A stretch of 64,000 nt of DNA. It comes from Coniella vitis (taxonomy: Eukaryota; Ascomycota; Sordariomycetes; Diaporthales; Schizoparmaceae). Location: NCBI GenBank assembly GCA_011317545.1, contig WUJK01000014.1:124001-188000 (forward strand). Reading direction: 5' to 3'. The position numbers and the translations under genes are program-made. The notes beneath the pieces were generated by a model. The model searched no databases and was not told the DNA's origin. It saw nothing but the letters and a program-made list of their open reading frames with translations. Positions 54,216 through 64,000 of this stretch are shown here, in pieces. Each line of letters starts with the position of its first letter. The stretch's first letter is position 1.

Positions 54216-55352
54216 TCACTGCACCTTGCCCCTCGCATCCACCGTCCAAATCTCCTCAATAACCCCATCGCGATACGCATAATACACATCATGCAGATTG
54301 ATCGTCGGATCAATATGGCTCGGCACCATCTCCACTCGATCGCCCACCGTCAGCCGCAACCTCGCCTCATCCGCCTCCCCCCACGTCAATGAGCCGTGCT
54401 CATCCCCCAGCACACCATACACATAGCCCTTCTCCTTGGTCTCGGCAAGCCCGCTATCCGTCGTCAGGCTCTTGAGCCCCGCGTCAATCGTCACCGTCCG
54501 CGGGCCCTGCCGGCTCAACACCGTCGACAAGATGGTCAAACTCTGCTTGAACTGCGCCTCGCCGACCGCCCTGCTGTAGTCCGTGTCCATGAACAGAAAC
54601 GACCCGGGCTGCACCTCGGTGATGCCCTCGACCCGCGCGCAAAACTCGGCCGTCCCCGTGCCCCCCGTCGTCACCACCCGCATCTCGTGCCCGTCCGCGC
54701 GCAGCTCGTCCGCCGTGCGCGTCAACAGCGCCATGGACGCCAGACACATCTCCTTGCGCGCCTCGTACCCATGCACATGCTGCACATGGCCCTCGTACCC
54801 TTGCACGCCAATCAACCGCAGGTACTTCAACGACGCAACATGCTTCGCCAGCCGCCGCGCCGCCTCGCCCGGCTGGACCCCGGTGCGGTGCAAGCCCACG
54901 TCCACGTCGACCAGCGTCATGAGCCGGTCCTCGTCGCCTCGCGGCGGGCCAAACGCGCCCGACGCAGCCAGCGCCGCGTCGATGGCGCTCGCGGCCCCCG
55001 CGTCGTCCACCACAATGCGCAGCTGGCGGTGCTGGCGGAACAGCGCCACCAGGCGCGCCACTTTGACCGCGCCGACAATCACGCAGGTGATGAGCAGGTC
55101 GCCGAACCCGCGCGCGGCAATGGCCTCGGCTTCCGAGAGCTTGGCGACGCAGGCGCCTGTTGCGCCGGCGCGGGCGAGCCGTGCGGCGAGGGCAGCGCAT
55201 TTGGTGGTTTTGAGGTGCGGGCGGATGTGCACGCCGAGGGGCGCGAGGCTCGTCATGAGGGTGCTGATGTTGGCCTCCATCTGGGCGAGGTCGACGATCA
55301 TGGAGGGGGTGTCGAGGGCGGCGAGGGGGTCGCCGACCTGAGGGGCGTACAT
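54216..55352 (-). CDS. PLP-dependent D-threonine aldolase / D-serine dehydratase-like protein
   Basis: Single exon, 378 aa from MYAPQVGDPL; the frame is open upstream to 55574, but that part is Lys/Ser/Thr-rich and looks like leader. The N-terminal alanine-racemase-type barrel begins LDTPSMIVDLAQMEANI. The PLP lysine lies in RPHLKTTKC (Lys48). Further blocks are VVTTGGTGTAEF (phosphate-binding) and PGSFLFMDTDY. The C-terminal metal site reads VPSHIDPTINLHD. The His-x-Asp spacing resembles D-threonine aldolases, whereas D-serine dehydratases use His-x-Cys. Likely reaction: D-threonine or a related D-beta-hydroxy amino acid to glycine plus aldehyde, but the substrate is not proven. Very GC-rich third positions. 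Confidence 0.85.
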   Translation of the reverse strand: MYAPQVGDPLAALDTPSMIVDLAQMEANISTLMTSLAPLGVHIRPHLKTTKCAALAARLARAGATGACVAKLSEAEAIAARGFGDLLITCVIVGAVKVARLVALFRQHRQLRIVVDDAGAASAIDAALAASGAFGPPRGDEDRLMTLVDVDVGLHRTGVQPGEAARRLAKHVASLKYLRLIGVQGYEGHVQHVHGYEARKEMCLASMALLTRTADELRADGHEMRVVTTGGTGTAEFCARVEGITEVQPGSFLFMDTDYSRAVGEAQFKQSLTILSTVLSRQGPRTVTIDAGLKSLTTDSGLAETKEKGYVYGVLGDEHGSLTWGEADEARLRLTVGDRVEMVPSHIDPTINLHDVYYAYRDGVIEEIWTVDARGKVQ

Positions 55353-55998
55353 GGCTGTGGTGGTGGTTGGTGGCGATGCTACGGGTGATGGATGGGAGAC
55401 GCTTGCACTTGTCTTCTCTCGTTTCTTTCTCCCTTTGCAAGAGGTTCGTGAGAATGTGTTATGAACGGTCAAGATGTCGTCTGGCGGCTGTTTCTTCTGG
55501 GACTTGGTACTCAGGTACTGTACATGGTACCGAGATGATGGTATCAAATACTGTCCATGTACTTCGGCAGGCACCCTCCCTCCGTCATCGGCTCGTGGGA
55601 ATCCGCTGTCCCGGCAGCAACGTTATCAAGTCTTGGGCGAGCTTTCTGGTCGCTAGTCATGGAAGTCATTGATGGTGTATTCTTGGGACAACGGACAGGA
55701 TATAATGGCAAGGCTGCCAGCATCAAACTATGTACTGTGTACATGGGAGTTTGTCTATCCACAGCTGTATCAAAGTCATCCCCCCAGCTTCACTTCTTCT
55801 CGGCCGCATCACCGATATAAGCTTAAAAATACACTTTACCTTGGCCTGGCTCACATTTTACAAGGTTGACTCTCGACAACAGCAACAGAGTCCGAGCAAA
55901 CATCACCACCCATCTATGGCATGCCGTATCGTACCCTGCTGCGTCGTACCGGTCCGGTTCGCTTCGGTATCTCTTCCGACCCCACCACACTCCCACAC
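55353..55998. other. Intergenic, no gene seen
   Basis: Upstream of the aldolase-like gene and 3' of the lactonase. GTAC-rich sequence occurs (GTACTGTACATGGTACC near 55514-55530; CTATGTACTGTGTACATG near 55727-55745). Confidence 0.5.
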
Positions 55999-57404
55999 TC
56001 ACATCTCAGCCACAAACTGCGGCCCCAGATTTGGGCCCCCAAACACCTCCCGGCGCACACTCGCAACCGGCTCTCCCGTCAACCTCCCCGTGCACTTGTC
56101 CTTCCCGAAAGCCACCAGTCCCAACTCCCCGTCCTGGTTGGTCGAAAAGAGCACATCATCTCCTTTCGACAGGGACAACATGCGCGGTAACAGACCGCCC
56201 GAACTGACCTGGTCCACAAATGCCAGCAGCGGCGCTTTCGTCTCATTCTCTGCCTTGTCGAGGTGAATGGAGAAGTGAGCAATACTATCCGTCGCGTCCC
56301 CCGTGAGCCGATTCGACACGTAAAGATTCCGGCTGCTCGCGTCAATAATCAGCTCCCCTGCTGCTGCCGTGTCCGGATTCGCAGGTGGCAAGTCCTTGCC
56401 AAAGGTGCTGATGGATTGAACCTCTTTCAACCCAAGACCTCTGCTGCTGTGGTCGTAGTCCAGCTCGTAGACTTTAATCACATTGATGATTTCGCAAACG
56501 ACAACAAAGTGCGTCGCTCTCTTGCCTCCTTGACCACCACCCGACGGGAGGAACGACCCATGACGCGGACCAGCACCAGAGGGCGTCACGTGCACACGGG
56601 TCCGAATCTCAAACTCTTGTGTGTCAACGACAAGCAGTGTATCCGTAGCCAGATCAGGCACTACAAAGAATGCACCAGTGGGATCGAGCAGCGCCTCGTG
56701 CGGGTGCGGGCTATCCTGGCGACCTGTCACGGGACCAGGGAGACCGCCAACGGGGATGGATTTACGAAGATGTAGACTCGTGTTGCGGGTGTGGTCGTCG
56801 CGCTCAAGATCCCACACGTCAATCGACCCCGCGCCAAAGGCCGCGCCCACAAGTACGGACCCTTCCTTGTTGAACTCGAGATGGACAACACCTGACGAGC
56901 CAGCGGCGGTTTGGACGAGCTCGAGGCTGTTTGTGTCCTTGGCGAACTAGAAAAGGTAGTAGTTTGTCAATCAGCCAGTTGGTGGTCTTCACAAGCAGCA
57001 GCCCTTCAGTCTGGGGGAAGAGCAACGAACACGAAACAGCCGCAACGCATCGCTATTCTCATCATTCGCGAACACCCAACCCGGCTCTTTCCACACCAAC
57101 CAGTTGGGAGACGTCCCATTGCTCGTGTGTTTGCCTACAATCTCCAATGTGCTGCCGTCAAAGTCGACCACGGAAATCACACCTGTTGGACCACCGCCAA
57201 CAATGAGTTTCTGCTTCTGTGTTTTTGCCAATAGGCAACAGGACAAGGCCGTTAGCAATGTGTATCCATGTAGGTATGTGTGTAGATATAGGTACAAGTA
57301 ATCCTTCAGGAGGGACCGGGCTCAAGAATTGAAGAAAGGCCGCACTCACTCACCTTTTCACCAGCCCGCCGTACGACACACCCGTGCTTCGAATCCCCCA
57401 TCAT
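55999..57404 (-). CDS. Seven-bladed beta-propeller lactonase family protein, 3 exons
   Basis: Model: complement(join(55999..56946, 57031..57216, 57354..57404)), 394 aa, introns of 84 and 137 bp, phase 0. The repeat pattern of propeller blades is visible: LIVGGGPTGVISVVDFDG, SPNWLVWKEPGWVFAND, VVHLEFNKEGSVLVGAAFG, PHPHEALLDPTGAFFVVPDL, ELIIDASSRNLYVSNRL, and the terminal REVFGGPNLGPQFVAEM. This is the lactonase fold shared by fungal carboxy-cis,cis-muconate cyclase and 6-phosphogluconolactonase-type proteins. Which lactone is opened is unknown. The first exon (17 codons, MMGDSKHGCVVRR) is the weakest part; another start is possible. Confidence 0.78.
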
Positions 57405-58571
57405 GACAAGCCGGTTCGACTCTGTCCAAGACGCAACAGCGGAATGGTGTTTTCTTTCGGGGGGAATGGAACAAGAAGACAACTGGATATGGTTACCAGT
57501 TAGGGGCAAGTGATTCTGTCGAACGCGCCGATGCTAAATGCCAAGGAAGCAGTATAGAGAGGAGAATAAGGTAAGTACAAAATAAAGGCAGGTGCAAGGT
57601 AGCCAAAGTACTGCTTCCCCAAGTACCCACATGTACCTACACCCGCCGCCGTACTCCCTTGTGTAGCTCCAAGTATAATAAATGCTATGTACTAGATAGG
57701 TACGTACTTCTATGTCGCCATGCACTGCCCTGGCTTTTTACCGAAAACAGTACGATACGGTACTTTCCAATCTACTAACCTCTGAAGTACTCTGATATAC
57801 CCCCACATCTAGCTATCAATGGCTTGACAGGGGCCCAGCAAGTCCAAGTACATACATAGAACAGCAACCATCGATCTACATAGTACATGCTTAGCGGTAT
57901 TTTGTGAGATCAACTGGTACGTACTCGTACGCATAGATTACTTCAACTACTATGTACACAGTACACCCAGGCGAACATCATCACCACCATGTGGAACCTG
58001 CCACTGCTCTTCTCTCCTCAAAGATCGGGGTTCGTGTTGTATACAGCACAGCTCTCGAACTTGTCCACCAATGTTCTCAATGTCTCACAGCTTAGCAGCG
58101 GTGTTAAAATGCAAAAAAACGTCTTTGGGCATCCTGTATTTCGAGCAACGCCGTGACAAGGACCGGATGACCTTATTGAGGTCTATGTATTAGAACCCTG
58201 TGCAGTATACACATGTCTGGCACAATTACCCCCTCGTCAACTATGACCAAGCCCCAGCAAATGCTTTTCAAGTGCTGCTAATGCTGCTGCTTACCACGCC
58301 TGTACTCTGATTTATACCCTCTGCACTTCTTGCGCATTTCTTGATATCCGCAAAAATGTTGACTCCATGACGTTTGACCATTGCGGCGTATGGAAAAGAA
58401 AGGGAAAGCCTTTTTTTTTTTTACCAAAAAAAAAAAAAGGTTGCTAGTCGTAAAAATAAAAATAAAAAAAACGTACACGAAATGAACATATGCTTCGCGT
58501 TTGGTGGTCGTCGTCATCGATCTCGTATGCGGGTGTGCGTGCTCTTCCGTCGTCTTGTGCTATCCATCGCT
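57405..58571. other. Intergenic region with TACATAGTA elements
   Basis: No gene is seen. It holds TACATAGTA (57877-57885), TACTATGTA (57948-57956) and many GTAC palindromes (about 57600-57965), plus T and A runs (58410-58440, 58455-58470) next to the CRH-like stop. Confidence 0.6.
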
Positions 58572-60268
58572 TTAAAGCCATGCCAAGAAGACAAAGGCCA
58601 CAATGGCGGCAAATGCACTGGCACCACCAGTGAAGCGGTCCTGAGCACCAGTGGCGCCGCTCTTCGTAGATGACGTGGTACAGCTCTGCGTAAAGTCCGA
58701 GGTCGAGGTTGAGCAGTCAGACCCAGAGGAAGAAGACGAAGACCCGCTGCTGCTGCTGCTGCTGCTGCCGCTGCTGTCGCTTGAGCTGCTACCCTGTGAG
58801 CCAGAGCTGCCTATGCCGCTGGAGCTCTCGCCGGGGACACTGTCAGATGCGCTAGCGCTAGCTGAAGACGAAGAAGAGCTGGCGCCTGCCGTCATGTTGG
58901 TGCCCGTGGCCTCGAAGCTGGATAGAACGGTGGCGTTCTGGCCATTGATCACCGTGTTGTTGGTGCCAGCCACATTGTCGTACATGTACGAAACAGCATC
59001 ATTGGTGCCAGGGGCCGTAGTGGCATTGTAGCAAGACATCTCGACAGACTTGACAGTGACAAAGTCGTAGCCATATTGTTGGATATCGGCCGAGTCCCAG
59101 TCAATGGCACCGCCAGCCCAGTCAATGGTGTAGATGGAGTTATCCGAGGCACCGCCAGGCCAAATGGACAGCTCAACACGGGCGGGCGTTTGAGGGTAGT
59201 CCCAGTTCTGGGTCGTTTCGTTCCACGTGTCGGTTCTCTTGAGCGTGCGGCCGGCTACACCATCGACAAGCCAGGTGATCGTGTCGGGGGTCCAGTCGAT
59301 TTCGTATGTGTGGAAGTTGGAGTATGTGTCGCTCAGATCGGTAATGTTGATCGAGTTGGTGTCTGCAAAAATGAATAACAGGTCAGACACGAGAAGTACT
59401 GTCTTCTCAACCAGAGAAGAGACAAGACCAGGACGCGTGTGAACCTACAGACAGGAAGGGCCTGGAAGTAGTAATTTGTTTGCGCCACGGTCAAATCAGC
59501 GCCGACGAACTCAAAGTCGATCTCGTCCTTGACATCGGAGAGCAGAATAAAGGCCGAGACAACGCCGTCGCCACGCGAAGTCTTGAGGGTGGCCTTGACG
59601 TTGCCGTACCACATGTAGACGGTTGAGGCCAAAACGGTGCCGGACGAGTTGGCGGGCATGGTCAGCAGGATGTTGTTGTCGTACTCGAGGACCTGGCTGC
59701 CGTCCGAATAAACCCAGTCATACTCGGACGAGTTGCCGAGGTACTTTGCCTCGCTGACGATGGAGTCGGTCGAGTCGAGCGTCATGGACCTGGAGGCACA
59801 TTGAGGCGCGGGGGCACAGCTGTCGAGCGAGAAGGACATGCGAGGGTCGCAGCCGCCAAGGCAGTATGCGCCGACACCGCATTCGCCATATTCTGCAGGT
59901 GGCCGACGTCAGTTTTTTTGATTGTGTGTCTTGGAATGCAAATTACAACCGTGCGCGCTTTGAGACGCGGTACATGATAGATATAAATGGGCCAGGCGTT
60001 GGCGTGTACATAGTAGAACGGGTGTAACGTGTGGCGAGTGGGCTGCATATGACGAACATTTGGGGGGGCCCACACGGGAAAAAGAAACAAGAAACCCAAT
60101 CGAGGGACCAAAAAGTATGTGGTTGAGGCATGTGGAGCAGAACTCACGCGAGCAGCAGGGAGAGTCTTCAGGACACTTGCTGTCAAGAGAACAGGACGTG
60201 GTCGCTACGACGGACGACGCCATGAGAAGTGCGGCTCCCAGGCCGAGGCTGGCAATGGACGACACCAT
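58572..60268 (-). CDS. CRH/UTR2-like GPI-anchored cell-wall transglycosidase (GH16), 3 exons
   Basis: Model: complement(join(58572..59362, 59449..59892, 60148..60268)), 451 aa. Extracellular enzyme that links chitin to beta-glucan. Signal peptide MVSSIASLGLGAALLMASSV; Cys-rich chitin-binding-like segment CSLDSKCPEDSPCCS then, across intron 1, YGECGVGAYCLGGCDPR; GH16 catalytic motif DEIDFEF (Glu164, Asp166, Glu168), intact; WYGNVKATLKTS and IDWTPDTITWLVDG further support GH16. The C terminus is a long Ser-rich stalk ending in a hydrophobic tail (FAAIVAFVFLAWL) with small residues before it, as expected for a GPI signal. Both introns are phase 1. Intron 1 (59893-60147, 255 bp) carries a TACATAGTA element (60007-60015). 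Confidence 0.92.
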
Positions 60269-60803
60269 TGTGAGAATGATTTATCGATGATGAGAGTGTG
60301 GTGCAAAGAAATGTCTGAAAGAAAGGCGAGGGTTGCTCCCTTGCTGGTGGTTCGATAAGAGAGCAAAAGGCTGGCCAGGCTGACGGCGCGTCGCAACAAT
60401 AAAATCAAGACTTTTGGGTGAGCGACTGGAATGGAATGCACACGGCGTCGAATTCGAATTGCGGCGGGGGAAGGCGCGGGCTGCCAAGTAAACGATTGTC
60501 GGTGCTATCGAGACCCAAAGGTCAGAGTCTAACGCACAAAAAGGGGCCGACACGAAAACGAGTGGCGAGTTGACCCGGTCGGTGTTGTTTGCTGTCTTGT
60601 TGCCAAACGAACGAGTTCAACAGAGAGTGAGAAGAGACGAGGAGGAAGATAGGATGAAATGGAGGCGACAGGCCGGTGGAACATCAATCGATCCATCGAC
60701 TCAATGGGGGAACTGATGGGGGTGTGTGCAAGTGAGTAAGCGAGAAAAGGGGGCGGCCGCGGTATGGGGGACAGGTACTTTCTACGCACTACCTACTTGC
60801 TGC

Positions 60804-60823
60804 CTACCTAGGTACCTAGGTAG
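60804..60823. repeat. 20-bp perfect palindrome of two CCTAGG units
   Basis: CTACCTAGGTACCTAGGTAG equals its reverse complement. It lies about 540 bp upstream of the CRH-like start codon. Single CCTAGGTA copies occur near 21723 and 37824. Confidence 0.95.
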
Positions 60824-61015
60824 CTATGTACAGCACTAAATAGGCTACCATATAGGTTGTAATGCTAGCGACTTGACAGGGACCTCTCAAGTGACTGCCT
60901 GGCTAGCTCGCTGGTTGGCTTGCCGGTTGGTTTGCTGGTTGGGCTCGTTTCTTGGTTGTTGACGATTCACAGTTCCAACGCAGCCTTTTTTTCCTTCCTT
61001 CCTTTTTCTTCCGGC

Positions 61016-61042
61016 TTGACTGACTGACTGACTGACTGACTG
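61016..61042. repeat. (GACT)n tetranucleotide run
   Basis: Six tandem TGAC/GACT units in non-coding DNA. Confidence 0.8.
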
Positions 61043-62606
61043 CATATTTCTCTTCATGTTGGGAGCGCGGCTGCCCGGCTAGGCGGATCCAATCCCAAGA
61101 TTCCCATTGATTCGCTGCATCGATCCCAGAAAATGGAAGACTGACACGGCCCTCTTGCCCGATCAAGCCATATCCCCAAGCCAACCCCACGGGCCCTGCC
61201 CTCGGTCAGTTAGTCTGGGGAAAAGCCAAGCCTCACGGACCCGTACGTTGTGGGAAAGCCTTGCTGATCCTGAACCGTCCTCCTGCCCATTCAATACGAA
61301 TCTCGACAAGGTCGTCAAGCGCCAGAAAGGCTTCTCTTTTTTACCATCTTCTCTACTCGTATCCCATGGGCGCGTGCCCCGTTCTCTCTCCCCCCCCCCA
61401 AAAAAAGAAAAAGAAAAACCCCAATCCAACAATTACACTAACCAAAACTAGCGCTACCAAGCAGTAGTAGCCGCCACCAACAAATAAGTATATTCTCACT
61501 GGACGCTACACCAAATAGTATGCATTCAATTCAAACAGCTGCCCAGGTACAAAGTATCTGCAAAAGCTTAAACACCATCAAACCAAGACGTCAAAGTTGG
61601 ACAAGAAAGTCCCATTTTCATACTGCCACTTCTTAAAAACCAAACAATCCCCGCTCCTCCTCAGAAATGACCGTACAATTATACACACATAAGAATAAAC
61701 AGCATTTTGAATAGCACGTGCAATTAGGCATCCTCATCAAACACATGACCGCCTTGCCCAGCAAATCCCCGCAAGAATATGCCCACCACCGCCTCCCACC
61801 GAGCAAACACATTGTAAGCTGTTTAACAATCTCCCCAGCTCTGACCTCTTCTCTTCCCCAACCTTGACCATCGACAACGACGACAAGATGCCTCACTGAA
61901 CAAACAACTGCCCCAGTCAACTCCTGCTCCCCACACCAAGCATAATCCCCCTTTTCCCTGACAAAGCTTTCCTGCACCATCCTTTGCATCATAGCATTAC
62001 CCGCAAAGACCATTCAGCCTCATTCCAATCTGCCACAAGATCACCACCAGCTGGGATGCCCTGAAGAATCGCTGGACACAACAGACCTGCCCAGCACTGC
62101 TCCTCCACCTCGGTAATTTCTCGTGGTATCATATTCGTAGTCGACAGGAATCCACTCCCACATGTACGCAAACGTAAAACACAAAACGTCAAATTGGTCT
62201 TCCTCAACAAGCAAACAAAGCAAAACGAACAAGCATGTCGCCAACACTGTGAAAGAATCCCAGCTCATCCTTGGCTTCCGAGTCTCTTCGAAAGCCTCCC
62301 CCATACATCTCACACATGCCGCGTAGTGTGGACAGATGCTGGAACCAATCCACAGGCAGAAACCAAGCCCAACGGAAAGCCAGATTGCTACAACACGGAT
62401 TTGGCATGCGCCGCCAAAACTCACATCGCATCACATGGCCATTCAAAAGTTTCTTGAGATGGAGGTGTCAAGAAAGCCTCGGGTTGTTTGATCTGAGATT
62501 GATTTCTCTTTTTCTTTTGCTCATGAGACGCCTCCTAGTTACGCTTAGCCTGATTAGCGAAGAGATCTGCGCGCGCGTGTACATTAGCCTGGCGTATCCT
62601 CGGATA

Positions 62607-63965
62607 TTACTGGTTGGAAGGGGCCTGAGGAGCCTCAAGAGACGTTGTTTGTCTACCTTCCATACCTGGGAAATGCTCTTTGGCGTATTGTTCGCAAGCC
62701 TGTACATTGTCGATTGGCATTAGCGTCTGAGCATGGGGTCAAGAAAGAAGAAGGGGTAGCATGGTACATACCTTGGCTGGCTTTCCGACCTTTTGGCCAA
62801 TGACCTTCCACTTGTTGTTCTCGTACTCCTTGATAGCGTTCATCAAGGCTTGGCTCTGCAGGCACTAGAATCAGTTATGAATCAACCAAGGGACCAAGAA
62901 AAATAGGGTGGAGCCATTGGACAGACCCATACCTCGTCTTCCGCAAACTCGGCGTAATGCATATCCTTGTACCAGTGCTTCTTAACGCTACCTTCGGTTC
63001 GCGTGGGGAAGGTCTAGCACAGAGAAACGGGAAATTAGCTTTTGTGGCCTCTTTTGTTTGCTTGTCAAATCATCAGATTGAGGAGTGCCTACCTTGGCAA
63101 TCTCGGCCCAACTCTGGCCAGCATCACGCATTTGCTTGAGGCGCAACTCCTCCGCAGGCGTCCAGGGAGTGTTGGTACGGCTCTTCTTGGCAGGTGGGGC
63201 CGGCGTGGCAGTCTGATTGTCGCTTGCGGGAGCCTGCTGAGTCGCAGTGGCCGGAGTGGGGGGGGTCGGCACAGGGATTGGAGTCGGGGCGCTAGGGGCC
63301 TGTTGAGCAGGAATCTGAGCAGCTTGGGATGCCGCCGTGGTGGCCGGAGCGGTAGGCGCCGCAGCGGCGGCAGCGGCGGCGGCGGCGGCAGCGGCGGCAG
63401 CTCCGCGCTTACGCTTGGGAGGGTTGGCCTGAACGGGAACAGGCGTCGGAGTTGGCGCAGGCTGGGGAGTGGGCTGCTGTTGTGGCTGGTGCTGGATCTG
63501 CTGAGGCTGGACAGCGGTGGACTGGCCCTGGTGCTGCTGCACGTGTTGTTGCTGTCCAACGGCCTGCGGGGGCTGCTGGGATTGCTGGGCAACGTGCTGA
63601 GGGTGCTGCTGCGACACGTTATGGGCATGCTGCGCGTGCTGAGGGTGCTGGCCATGGGGGTGCTGGGCATGCTGGGCATGCTGTTGCGACGCGTGCTGCG
63701 AGACAGGCATGGGGGGCTGAATCGCGCTAGGGTGCGCCTGGTGATGCTGCTGCGTTGCGCCCTGCTGCGTGTACTGGCGGTAGTCGATAGGATCGTTACG
63801 ACGATTCAAATCAGACTGAGCCTGAGGGTGTCCATACTGCTGGTGACTGTACCAGTTGGTGTTAGCAGTAAACGGCGACTGGCTTTGTGTCTGCATTGGC
63901 ATAGCAGCCTGGGGCTGCGGAGGCCACGACGGCTGCGGCACAAGGTCTCCCCGCTGTTTCTTCAT
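62607..63965 (-). CDS. Gln/Ala-rich Myb/SANT-like DNA-binding protein, 4 exons
   Basis: Model: complement(join(62607..62699, 62772..62855, 62933..63013, 63093..63965)), 376 aa. All introns phase 0. Start at MKKQRGDLVPQ; an upstream exon beyond the window is possible. Residues 20-185 are Gln/His-rich (QQHAQHAQHPHGQHPQ), then PKRKRG (a possible nuclear signal) and a 16-residue Ala run. Near 260-320 is a Myb/SANT-like module: NTPWTPAEELRLKQMRDAG, WAEIAK, then TFPTRTEGSVKKHWYKDM in exon 2. A second weaker helical unit, ALMNAIKEYENNKWKVIGQK and KACEQYAKEHFPG, spans exons 3-4. Such proteins bind DNA or chromatin; target genes are unknown. The last exon could be spliced further at GTATGG, changing the final 20 residues. 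Confidence 0.8.
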
Positions 63966-64000
63966 CGAGAGTGCCGGAAACAAACGGGTTAGGTGTTGGA

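Larger units (their letters stand above)
60269..62606. other. 2.3-kb gene-free stretch
   Basis: CRH promoter to the left: CAGGTACTTT (60772-60781), the 20-bp CCTAGG palindrome (60804-60823), a TTGGC/CTTGG-type repeat (about 60900-60950) and a (GACT)n run (about 61016-61042). To the right are A/C tracts (about 61390-61415) and open frames such as 62041-62424 (-) without recognisable features. Confidence 0.5.

Noticed and set aside
54396..55440. 318-330 codon frames overlapping the aldolase-like gene
   Set aside because: Arg/His/Pro-rich shadows; the real frame has the PLP-lysine and metal-site motifs.
62041..62424. 127-codon hydrophobic frame (-)
   Set aside because: Could be a small membrane protein by composition, but several overlapping frames on both strands look equally good; no supporting feature.

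Overview
The window is nuclear DNA from a filamentous ascomycete, most likely a Sordariomycete and plausibly Hypocreales. Genes sit on both strands and are interrupted by short (about 50-440 bp) introns with GTRNGT donors and YAG acceptors. Exons are GC-rich, and intergenic DNA is full of homopolymers, microsatellites and GTAC-rich palindromes. The gene set is fungal: MDM10, an ERMES/SAM subunit absent from animals and plants; a CRH-type GPI-anchored GH16 transglycosidase; an Art/LDB19-type arrestin; a Zn2Cys6 factor. No rRNA, tRNA, CRISPR array, transposase or RIP-type AT-rich block was recognised. All gene models were spliced by eye from splice motifs and reading-frame continuity.

Left part (1-11.1 kb): a 3' terminal exon of an unidentified gene; a kynureninase gene (-) head-to-head with an indoleamine 2,3-dioxygenase gene (+), two enzymes of tryptophan to kynurenine/NAD+ metabolism; a short, apparently truncated Zn2Cys6 protein; and a protein with four ZZ-like zinc modules, each split by a phase-1 intron at the same place. 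An 8.1 kb stretch (11.1-19.2 kb) with no gene I can support follows.

Middle part (19.2-38 kb): an arrestin-family ubiquitin-ligase adaptor with two PPxY motifs, a telomere-like GGGTA array, a GTPBP1/2-type GTPase, LSm3, a large protein resembling mitochondrial ATPase-expression factors, the GPI-anchor de-N-acetylase (GPI12/PIG-L), a small multispan membrane protein, an NmrA-like oxidoreductase and an ERG6-like methyltransferase.

Right part (38-64 kb): a 4.9 kb gene-free stretch, a FATP/Fat1-type acyl-CoA synthetase with six exons, ribosomal protein S19, MDM10, an ankyrin-repeat protein with a deaminase-like HAE...PCxxC module, a D-threonine aldolase/D-serine dehydratase-like PLP enzyme, a beta-propeller lactonase, the CRH-like cell-wall enzyme and a Gln/Ala-rich Myb/SANT protein at the right edge.

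The most striking unexplained signals are: (i) a dispersed palindrome-forming 9-mer, TACATAGTA/TACTATGTA, with at least 22 copies, all outside exons, against about 0.5 expected by chance; (ii) the ankyrin-deaminase gene; and (iii) the exon-duplicated ZZ array.
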